A stretch of 64,000 nt of DNA from Ascaphus truei (Eukaryota; Chordata; Amphibia; Anura; Ascaphidae), in the NCBI GenBank assembly GCA_036426205.1, contig CM071568.1:227672777-227736776 (forward strand), in the 5' to 3' direction. This document shows positions 55,753 through 64,000 of the stretch, piece by piece. Both the position numbers and the translations under genes were made by a program. Numbering within the stretch: the first letter of the stretch is position 1; the number at the start of each line of letters is the position of its first letter. Under the pieces are notes generated by a model, which saw nothing but the letters and a program-made list of their open reading frames with translations, did not search any database and was not told the DNA's origin.

Positions 55753-58028
55753 ATGTCCTTAACCGTTTTGTAATTGTTTATCTGGACGACATTCTTATTT
55801 TTTCCAAGAATCTACAGGATCATATCATCCATATGAAGTTTGTGCTCTCCCGCCTCCGAGAGAACCACTTGTTTGCCAAGATGGAGAAGTGCCTTTTTCA
55901 CCATTCTACCACCTCCTTTCTTGGGTAAATTATTTCCAACAGGGGATTGGCCATGGACTCAGAGAAACTCAAAGCCGTAGTGGATTGGCCGCAACCCGAT
56001 TCCCTCGTCTATTCAGCGGTTTCTTGGGTTTTCCAATTATTACCGGAAATTTATTCGTAACTTTTCCACCATCATCGGTCCGATCACGGCTCTGACCCAA
56101 AAAGGAGCTGATCCTTCGTCTTGGTCACCTGAGGCAGTCACGGCTTTCAAAGCGTTGAAACAAGCATTTGTCTCTGCTCCCATCCTCCGACACCCGAACA
56201 TCAATTTTTCATTCACCCTAGAGGTAGATGCTTTGGACTGCGGGGCCGGCACAGTCCTATCCCAGAGATTTTCTCCCCAGGATAAACTTCACCCTTGCGG
56301 TTTCTTCTCTAAGAAGTTTTCTCCAGCTGAGAGGAACTATGACGTGGGCAATAGGGAACTTTTGGCCGTCAAGTTGGCCCTTCATGAATAGAGGCATCTT
56401 CTGGAGGGGTCAAAAGAGCCGTTCACAATTCTCACGGACCATAAAAATCTTTTATACATCGAGAATGCATGCCGCTTAGGCCCCTGCCAAACTCGCTGGT
56501 CGTTATTTTTCTCCAGGTTTAATTTTATCTTGTCTTACATTCCCAGCACCAAGAACATCAAGGCGGATGCCCTCTCTAGACAATATTCTTCTGAAGAGAG
56601 ACCGGAAAAAACCACCGAGTCCATCCTTCCCAAGGAAAAGATCCTCGCGGTCGCTGCTTTCAAGAATCTGGAAATGATCATCAAATCTCAAAAACATTTT
56701 CCTAGGGATCTCAAGTTACCGAAGGACACCTTGTACGTGGAGCCCAAGTTCATTCCCGAGATTCTGGATTGGGGATATGCTTCCCGTTCGGCAGGACATC
56801 CGGGATACAAAAAAACTTTGGACCTCATCCGTCGCACCATCTGGTGGCCCAATATGGCCAAGTCCATCCTTGAATTTACTCAGCCTGTCCGGTATGTGCA
56901 CGCAATAAGATTCCTCGTCAGAGACCCCATGGTCTTCTTTTGCCTTTACCCATCCCGGAGCGCCCCATGTCCCACATATCCAAGGACTTTATTGTCGAAT
57001 TGCCTAGGTCGAATGGCATGAACACCATTCTAGTAGTGGTGGATCGGTTTTCCAAGATGGCACATTTTGTTCCTCTCAAAGGATTACCCTCCTCACTTTT
57101 CTGGATCCATGGCATTCCAACATCCATCGTATCGGACAGAGGCTCCCAATTTGTTTCCAGATTCTGGAGGACCTTCACCGGAAGACTGGGTATTTCTTCC
57201 TCCTTTTCCTCAGGATATCACCCTCAATCCAATGGGCAGACAGAGAGGGTTAATCAATCTCTCGAGAAGTACTTGAGGTGTTTAATCTCAGACTCCCAGG
57301 ACGACTGGTCGGAATGACTCCCCTGGGCTGAGTATGCCTTTAATTCCTCCAGGAATGAATCCACTCGTGAGACACCTTTCTTTATTAATTACAAATTCCA
57401 CCCGGCTCACCTGCCCATTTACAATATCTCCTCTGGAGTATCAGCCATGAATGAACACATCTCCCGCTTACAGGACTCTTGGGCTAGAATTCAATCGGCA
57501 CTCCAAAAGGTCTCCCAGACTTCAAAACTCCAGGCTGACCATCGTCGCCGACCTGCACCCAACTACAAGCCAGGGGATAAGGTTTGGTTGTCTACCAAAA
57601 ACATCCACCTAAAGGCCCCTTCCCCTAAATTGGCACCTATTTTTCTGGGCCCATTTACCATCATGGAGCAGGTAAACCCGGTGGCCTTCCGCCTTCAGTT
57701 ACCCCAAAGCATGAGAATTCCTAATGTTTTTTACTCATCACTTCTCAAGCCGTTCATCTCCAGTCCCCTCTTTCCGGACCACACTCTTAAACCAGATCCA
57801 GTGATCATACAGGGCAACGAAGAGTACGAGGTCCAAGCTATACTGGACTCCCGTCTCTCGAGGGGTAAGGTTCAGTTCTTGGTCCATTGGAAGGGCTTTG
57901 GACCTGAAGAAAGGTCTTGGGTACCTCTCAAAGACATTCACACACCAGGACTTCTTAAACGCTTCGGTAAGAAGTTCCCATCCAAACCGTGGGAGGATCG
58001 TCCTGAGGCCGACCCTGAAGGGGGGTAC

Positions 58029-58823
58029 TGTGAGGATTCGGGGGTCACGACGGCCCCAGCGTGACATCCCCTCACCTCTTGTTGCGCCCGCTGCTGCAGG
58101 GCGTCCCCCTCGCTGGTCCCGTCCGGTCCCCAGTGCTTGAGGGACTCCCTCCTCGCCCCCGGCGGGCGGCCGCTCTTCCGCATGGGGCTGGGGCTATGGC
58201 GGCCGCTGCTGCTCATGGGTGCGCGCTCCCCCTCATTATGGAGCGCGCGCCGGATCAAGTTAATTTAATCACTACTCCTGCAGTGAGGCCACACCCCCAA
58301 CTCACACACAGCCTAAAATCATGCCCTAAAATTGCTCATCTGCATTCTTCTCAAGGCAGCCTATCCAGGACAGCTCCATGCACTCCTCCAGGTCTGCCTC
58401 CTCTTCCTATTCACCAGCCGCACTATATAATGCCTGTCTTGCCATCACTCGACATAGTCTCTCCTTACGGGTGTCTAGTCTGGCTCTCTCCTTTGTCTTC
58501 GTTTATTCAGGCGACGGCCCGGCTTGGCGTACTTCACTCTCTGGCTCCGGACCCCGGCTCCCACTTGACCTTGCTGCTTCTCTTGCCCCTCGACCTCAGC
58601 TTGGACCCCTAACCTCTGCTCTCCCTGACCATGGCTAACGGCAATGACTACGTCTCTTCTTGCACCGGTACCGGCAAGTATTGCTTCAGCTATTACCACC
58701 TGGCCTGGCAACGCCAAACCACCACACTCCGGATACACTCCTTCTGCTGCGGGTGCGTGCACATATACGTCCCCACCTCAGTATAAGGGACGGGTCTGGT
58801 CTGCGGGCAGCACCGGTGTAACA
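58029..58823 (+). repeat. A2 3' LTR
   Basis: 795 bp, starting TGTGAGGATTCGGGG after the purine tract GAAGGGGGGTAC and ending GGTGTAACA. It holds TATATAA near 58427 and ACTCGACATA near 58447. Close to the 5' LTR apart from small indels. Confidence 0.92.
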
Positions 58824-58828
58824 GCCTG

Positions 58829-59264
58829 CTGTCTACAAGCACTCCTAAATCCTTCTCCATCAAGGATTTCCCCAATATATCTCCATTTAATTTGTAAGTC
58901 ACCTTTATATTCTTGCATCCCAAATGCATAACCTTACATTTATCTGTATTAAACCTCATCTGCCATTTACCTGCCCACGTTTCCAGTCTCTTCAAGTCCT
59001 TCTGAAGAGAAATTACATCCTGCTCTGATTCTATTACCTTACACAATTTAGTATCATCAGCAAAGATGGAGACTTTGCTCTCGATTCCAACCTCAAAGTC
59101 ATTAATAAACAAGTTAAAAAGCAGGGGTCCCAGTACTGATCCCTGAGGTACTCCCTCACGACTTTAGCCCAACCTGAAAAAGTTACATTTATGACAACCC
59201 TCTGTTGTCTGTCTTTTATGTATTTGTCTATTGGTGTTATATTTATATACAAGGGGGACCCCAA
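58829..59264 (-). pseudogene. CR1 reverse transcriptase, C-terminal half
   Basis: The minus frames read a G-P-Q-GSVLGP-like region (decayed, about 59160-59110), then FINDFE, VSIFADDTKLCKVI (catalytic FADD), LKRLETWAGKWQMRFNTDKCK and LMEKDLGVLVDSR. These are RT motifs 5 to 8 of CR1. A frameshift separates 59264-59034 from 59112-58829. Confidence 0.85.
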
Positions 59265-59689
59265 TTACATTAGTGGTCTGTGTTTGCACCAGGATGGAGT
59301 GTTTACTGTTCATGCAATTGTACATCACATGGAGCCTAGAGAGAATATCAGGCTGTGAGGAAGGGGGGGGGGGGGGGTTGTAGTGGAGCTTCGCCCCTGA
59401 TGGAGAGGTTTGGAGGGACTTTGTGGGGTTTTGTAGAGATGGGCCTCCCCCCCTGGATGCACTACGGTGGGGCTGGTGGATTTTGGGGAGTAGCACCACT
59501 CTGATCTCGACGGGCAGGGAATTATTCACACTTGCTGTGTCTGGTTGGACCCGCTCTGCAGGAGGGAAGGGGGTGTGCCTCTCTCACTGGCCAACAGCGC
59601 CGAGGAGCGGATTGGTGGTGATGTCACTAAGGGGCGTCATCTAGTAGAGACTCCTAGACTCTAGTAGACGTGCACGCTCGCAGGGGTGT
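59265..59689. other. No gene seen
   Basis: Non-coding sequence with a G14-type run at about 59366-59379. No repeat boundary recognised. Confidence 0.45.
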
Positions 59690-59945
59690 ACACGAACACA
59701 GTAATGACGTCACACACCCGTTTTTTGGCGCAAAATTTGATTATTGGAATACACATTTGTTAGAGTATATAAAGGGTTCAGTGGTGTATGGTACTATACT
59801 CCTTGATAAAGCACCGTGTTGTGTGAAACGTGTTGGAGGATTCACACCTCCTTGTTTGTCATGTTTGATTGACAATAAATATTTTTCTATTTTTATACAC
59901 CTGTGTCCCTGGGCAGTGCGCTGCTTTGTGCATTTATTTGCATAT
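59690..59945 (+). repeat. Dispersed repeat end with hammerhead-like motif
   Basis: Same layout as 1-292: AATGACGTCA, TTTTGGCGCAAAA, TATATAAAGGG (59765), then CTTGATAAAG ... GTGTGAAACGTGTTGG (59812-59836) and ACAATAAAT followed by T-rich sequence. The hairpin blocks are of the Penelope-like terminal type with a diverged core. Confidence 0.5.
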
Positions 59946-60079
59946 TTTTTGCTTTCTTTGCCTTTGTTTTTTAGGCTACCGTTTTCTTGCCCATGACCTG
60001 TTCTCTGCCTGACATCTGTTTTGCCTGTACTATGTTTGAGTTGTAGTTAAATTAAAGGTCCTTACCTATACTTTTGGCT

Positions 60080-60310
60080 TGTCCCGGCCCTTGCCCTGTG
60101 TTTCAGCCTTGTTCTGGCCCCTTTGCTGCCTGCCTCTGACCGCTGCTAGTGACCCCGACAATGCTACTTTGCTGCCTGCCTTGACCTCTGTGAATAACCC
60201 AGACAACACCTCTTTGCTGCCTGCCTCTTAACTCTGCCTGTGTTCCGACAACGCTACGTACTTCACTACCTGCCCTGGACTCCTGCCTGTGACCCAGTTA
60301 CGTCTTCGCT
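60080..60310. repeat. Degenerate tandem repeat, unit about 55 bp
   Basis: About four copies of a TTTGCTGCCTGCCTCTGAC ... GACCCCGACAATGCTAC phrase. It resembles R-region repeats of some Ty3 LTRs, but no LTR ends were found. Confidence 0.6.
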
Positions 60311-61159
60311 TCTGCCTTCTGTACCAGGCACTGAGATCCTCTCCGAGAAAACTAGAGGATGAGTTTTCGTGCACACTTTACCTCCTTTAAGAGCAGCAAG
60401 TATTTAGTTTACAGCAGGCACAGGGTATGGGTGCTGTTTTTAAAGCCTTGTTTACTATACATTTATCATCACCAGAGATTCTTACGACTCAATTTGGCTT
60501 GAGAACTGGTACAATTGGGGTAGCCCATTGTCTTTGTGTGACTGGCTCAAGGACTCCTTTTGCCTCATCAATCTTACAAAGCAGAAGGAGGCTGTTAAAA
60601 AGTATCACTTTTGACAACCCCCATTCATTCTAAAAGGGCATTTGCTGATACCATTACAAGAATGTACACACGTTTTTTGTATGTATGCATGCATGCATGT
60701 ATATCTTTACTTATACAGCGCCCTCCAGGTACATAGCGCTTTACAATACACATGTCATAATATTATAATACAATGGGAATAAGCGCTTCATAAAATAATA
60801 GGAAAAGGAATCCTTCTTCCTATGCAGAGATTATAATCTAATAGGTCTATTCAAAAGAAGTGGACAAAAAAAGAAAAAATGACTACAGCAGACAAGCACA
60901 TTTGGATGCATTAGACTTGCACATTCTGTAGTGACCCCCGCTAATACTCTGTCATCAACCAAATAAACTTTACTATTGCAGTGCTGACTAGTTTTCTATT
61001 TAAATTTCTCTGCATTGCACTGAGTTGCACTGAATAAATCGGATATTTTCATTGCAAGGTCACTTTGATTAATTACACACACACACAACAAAATGTCTTA
61101 TTCGGTTACACATCTTAAGTCTCTTTTCCTATCATTTGTAGATGTACAGAAAATCTTAC
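60311..61159. mobile_element. Intron with SINE-type fragment
   Basis: 60695-60850 has ATATCTTTACTTATACAGCG, CATAGCGCTTTACAATAC and GATTATAATCTAATAGG, the reverse orientation of the tail family seen at 20790. The rest is non-coding intron. No exon-like frame. Confidence 0.5.
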
Positions 61160-61224
61160 CAATTTTAAGAAGATTATTCTTTAAAAAGATATTCTTGGCT
61201 TTTAAATCTCTGTGAAGTATTCTC
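61160..61224 (-). CDS. NEK11: NEK11-like kinase exon (catalytic loop)
   Basis: A 65 bp exon with acceptor TTTTGTAG (AG at 61225-61226) and donor GTAAG (61155-61159). It begins with one base completing the previous codon, encodes RILHRDLKAKNIFLKNNLLK and I, and ends with the first G of a Gly codon completed by exon 48687-48813. HRDLKxxN holds the catalytic Asp and the metal-binding Asn of Ser/Thr kinases. It is the most upstream exon visible; earlier exons (N-lobe) must lie beyond 64000 or be too short to recognise here. Confidence 0.94.
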
Positions 61225-61759
61225 CTACAAAACAAGATTGATAAAGGTCATATGGAAATGCAAACACAAGCCTGTTCTAGCAAATGCCTTTGTATATGGT
61301 TAAAGCACAAACTATCAAATCCCAGGAAATCTGACAAGCTAATAATTAGGCCAAACAGATAATCAAAATAAAACACAAGGAAACAAGCAGAATAGGAAGC
61401 ACAGATATACAATTAAGCTGACAGTAGGAGTGTAGGGGGGAAAAAACGATTAAGTAATAGTAATCCTTTTGGCCCGAAAAAGCAGAACAGAAACAAATAC
61501 TGTAATTTAATGCAACTACAATGCATTTGGTTCAACGCCTACAATGTGGCGCAGGCGCTTCCAAAACTAAAACATAATCCTTAATCACATCCATGTACAC
61601 AAAGGATAAAACCATATGTGTAAGTACCAAACTAAACGCTATCTAACCCCCCCTAACATCAACACCCCAAACCTTAAGGGATTCCTCCGTGCAGCTGTAG
61701 GCATTCTCCACCCCTACAATGAGCAGCCACTTTACCTTTTGTTTCAACGTTTTCCGTCA
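61225..61759. other. Intron sequence, no gene seen
   Basis: AT-rich non-coding sequence upstream of the catalytic-loop exon. Confidence 0.5.
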
Positions 61760-61935
61760 TTCTTTCTAGATCGTAAGCTCTGATGAGCGGGGCCCTCACT
61801 ACCTTATGTATCTGTTTCACTTGCCTGTCCTTACTTATATGTAATTCAGTTTACTGTATGTAATGCATGTACCGCACTGCGGAACATGGTGTCGCTTTAG
61901 AAATACAGTAAAGGATAATAATACGTTTAAAAAAA
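61760..61935 (+). mobile_element. SINE/LINE tail
   Basis: TAGATCGTAAGCTCTGATGA followed by GCGGGGCCCTCACTACC, a GTACCGCACTGCGGAA block and an AAATACAGTAAAGGATAATA end. It belongs to the same broad tail family as 20790 and 31150. Confidence 0.55.
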
Positions 61936-62248
61936 AACTAGTGCGCAGTTGTATAAAGCAATTACATATAAGTCCCACGATAAAACAAATCAGAGTCATA
62001 AAGGGTTAATCTGATGTCAATGGGAAGATTACATTATTCATAGGATGTACCACCACTCTATGTTCCCCTTGTGTCAGAACGTTTTATTTGGTTCTCATAC
62101 AGTATGTATCTTGCTTTTTAGATTTCTGTTTTCAAAGCCGACTGTTCACGTTTATGAGAATTCACAACAGAGGGATAAAAAGAAAAAACAGTGAGTGCAT
62201 TTATTGCTACTGATAAAATAAATGGAGCATATAATAAATTGTAGTAAG
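61936..62248. other. Intron or intergenic sequence, no gene seen
   Basis: No coding or repeat boundary recognised before the LTR at 62249. Confidence 0.5.
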
Positions 62249-63217
62249 TGTCATGGGAGACCAGGACAATTTACACCGGGATCACAAATGTTAGACAGAA
62301 CAAAGGAGTTAAATAAAGCAAGCTTATTTTGACCGGACTCAACAGGCACAACACAATACAAGATTTCAGCACAACTCATCAAAGCAGGTGTTACAGTGGG
62401 GGAATCCTGGGCACTACTTCAATAGGTTTACCCAGGTCAGCTTCCACCACTCTCCACATGGTTCTGGTCCCTCAAGACCTCGGAATGTTATTCGCAGAAT
62501 AGCAAATTTAAAAATCCCACTCGTCTACTTGACCAAGCCTCGCTTTGGACACCTACTAACTAAAGTCAGGATAAACTCCTGATAGACTGTGGAATTGAAG
62601 ATTGGCCCCGCTTAACATAGACCTCGGCCTCCATCTGAAACTATAGAGGAGGGCTGCTGACCAATCAGCCCACAGATGCTAAGTGCAGGTCAATCACAGC
62701 ACGGATGCAACTGTTGCGGCCCCTTTTAACCTCCTACATCCCCGAAAAAATTTGGGGATGTTTTCCGTTTGTCACGGACTTTGCCGCGCGTCAGCTGCAT
62801 TCACCCGACAGCGCTAATGGCGCTTAACATTGAAAGCGCCCGCGGCGCCCAAACCGGCGGAAACGGCCGCAGGGGGTTAAAGGCGGCCGTCACTGTATGT
62901 CGGCCAATCACAGAGCGAACTACGTCGGCCAATCACCGAGCGAGGGTTCGTCTGTGATGAGCCAATCAGGGCCATGGGAGGTGAAAGTGCTTTAGTACAG
63001 CCCACAGAGATGGGCTTAAGGAGAGTGGGAATATTCAAACTGACCACTAGTCAGTTGGAGCTCAGATTCAGACCTCAGGTTCCAGTTACAGCCGGATACG
63101 TCATGACCTCAGAGCCACAGTTATAATATGCCAGAAACATAGAATTCATTTGGACTGGTAGGCGCAATGGCTGAGCTTAACCTTTAATATGCTGGCTACA
63201 TCGCCCCTGCTGTCACA
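62249..63217 (-). repeat. 3' LTR of a second type of Ty3 element
   Basis: Ends TGTCATGGGAGACC and CTGCTGTCACA, inverted for a few bases. 969 bp. It directly follows the RNase H region of a minus-strand pol. It includes CCAATCA boxes (62660-62960) and an AATAAA-type block. The 5' LTR lies outside the window, so the boundaries rest on the TG...CA ends. Confidence 0.55.
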
Positions 63218-64000
63218 CCTACACCCTTAAGACGAGAGCTCTGGGGCAGCAGCCCCAATGGGTTGGTCCCCAAGATTGATTACAGTCTTGGGTCTCTTGT
63301 CTGGGCTGGGGTCATCCTACAGGGATAAGCTATTGGCGTTGCCGTGATCACTACTGCCCTTATGTTGTGTTGAGAAATTCTATTCCTGCAAGGCAAAGCT
63401 CCACCGCAGTAGCTTCCCATTCTCACCGGACTCCTAGTGCAACCAGCTCAGGGGATTGTGGTTGGTGACCACCATATAGGGTCACCCCTACACATTGGGC
63501 TGTAATTTCTTGAGAGCCCATACAATAGCTAGACATTCCTTTTCTAGGGTAGCATTGGCAGTCTCCCAATCTAGCATTTTGTGGCTGAGGTATATGATGG
63601 GGTGTTCTGCCCCATCCTCGCCCACCTGGCTGAGCACAGCACCGATGACGAAGTTTGAGGCATCAGTCTATAGTAGAAACTCTGTCCTCTAGTCGGGTAC
63701 CACCAGGATCGGAGTGCTAGATGTGACACCTTTGAGTTCCTAGAATGTAGTCTCACTCTTCTGAAACCAGATAGCAGTGCGGGGATGCCTCTTTTTGGTT
63801 ATATCAGTCAAGGATTTAGCCAGGGAGCTGTAGTGCCGACAAGTTTACGGTAGTACTCGGCAGTCCCCAGAAACGGTAGCACCTGATTCTCTGTCTTGGG
63901 TACGGGTCACTCTACTATAGCCTCCATCTTGGCCAGTTCGGGTTTGAGATGCCCTTCACCTATCCTATGGACCAAGTCTAACACCTCTGCCATCCCAATC
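63218..64000 (-). pseudogene. Ty3-type Pol, RT end and RNase H (runs off the window)
   Basis: Minus-strand pieces: the RT connection (HYSSLAKSLTDITKKRHP, about 63835-63785), then RNase H with TDASNFVIGAVLSQVGEDGA and EHPIIYLSHKML, LEKECLAIVWALKKLQP and TNHNPLSWL, where the usual TDH reads TNH. The LTR follows within about 130 bp of the RNase H end, so there is no integrase after RNase H. Stops at about 63669, 63485 and 63235 and other changes make it a pseudogene. Either integrase was deleted or the element has the Gmr1-type order with integrase before RT. Confidence 0.8.

Larger units (their letters stand above)
53106..58064 (+). pseudogene. A2 Pol: protease, RT, RNase H, integrase, chromodomain
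   Basis: Protease: AFIDSRTGGNFVDQTF, where the catalytic DSG reads DSR, and ILGLPWL. After the solo LTR at 53647 comes [21 protein letters not shown], a TAA near 55003, [11 protein letters not shown]; after the B solo LTR the catalytic YLDDILIFSK follows (55790). RNase [23 protein letters not shown]. Integrase: a zinc-finger region with shift near 56890, [31 protein letters not shown]. The chromodomain near 57830-57940 has ILDSRLSRGKVQFLVHWKG. The frame ends at 58064, 36 bp inside the 3' LTR. Stops also at about 55927, 56388 and 57315. Confidence 0.93.
50917..58823 (+). mobile_element. Sushi-type Ty3 retrotransposon A2 with three nested insertions
   Basis: A complete but dead chromodomain LTR element of the Tf1/Sushi group in a CR1 LINE, with perfect target duplication GCCTG (50912-50916, 58824-58828). 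The 5' LTR is 50917-52205 (with a 490 bp insertion), gag 52208-53142, pol 53106-58064, 3' LTR 58029-58823. A Sushi-type solo LTR (53647-54539) and a B solo LTR (55087-55752) interrupt pol. It is a distinct family from A1, with different LTRs but the same layout. Confidence 0.93.
50077..59264 (-). mobile_element. CR1-type LINE split by Sushi element A2
   Basis: Right part 59264-58824 encodes the RT end; left part 50911-50077 encodes the C-terminus and 3' UTR and ends in two ACTATGTA-type octamers (50077-50092), the 8 bp tail repeats typical of CR1. A2 lies between with target duplication GCCTG. With A2 and one GCCTG removed, the frame continues without a break across the site. The element is 5'-truncated and carries a few shifts. 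Confidence 0.88.

Overview
The window is intronic and exonic DNA of a vertebrate, most likely an anuran amphibian. The basis is the repeat population: Tx1/L1-like and CR1-type LINEs, Sushi-type chromodomain Ty3 elements, Penelope-like elements, Harbinger, hAT, Tc1 and TTAA-target MITEs, and a MIR-like SINE. Nothing prokaryotic is present. One host gene can be recognised: four exons on the minus strand (61160-61224, 48687-48813, 17365-17514, 17194-17272) encode the C-lobe of a NIMA-related kinase that best fits NEK11. Their splice sites and intron phases agree from exon to exon. Almost everything else lies in the introns of that gene or downstream of its last visible exon.

Left part, 1-17 kb: a Tx1/L1-like LINE 3' end, a Harbinger MITE, a possible solo LTR, a 4 kb minus-strand LINE with endonuclease and reverse transcriptase, and a complete but dead Tc1 transposon. 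The Tc1 transposase was hit by a 1.4 kb MITE whose interior has expanded into a G-rich minisatellite. A Ty3 gag fragment split by an hAT MITE and a TTAA-flanked MITE follow. Middle, 17-33 kb: two kinase exons, CR1/L3 and SINE remnants, a 324 bp near-perfect palindrome, a folded-back Penelope-like element with hammerhead-like motifs, a 2.2 kb CTGA-rich satellite, and Harbinger Myb-like fragments.

Right part, 33-64 kb: two nested retrotransposon stacks. Element A1 (33509-45825) and element A2 (50917-58823) are Sushi/Tf1-group chromoviruses. In both, the gag start codon lies inside a 10-base site that is perfectly complementary to a site in the LTR about 30 bases downstream of a TATA-like box, and the pairing is kept although its sequence differs between the two. 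This points to self-primed reverse transcription. A2 sits inside a minus-strand CR1 LINE with a perfect 5 bp target duplication.

The most unusual find is a second LTR family, called B here, with three copies, all inside Sushi elements (35001-36625, 40523-45168 and a solo LTR at 55087-55752). The complete copy has LTRs, a tRNA-Leu-like primer site and 5 bp target duplications, but no recognisable protease, polymerase or integrase. It carries instead one reading frame of about 885 codons (two in-frame stops) for a charged, largely coiled-coil protein whose last codons lie in the 3' LTR. It looks like a non-autonomous LTR element with its own, possibly captured, coding sequence.
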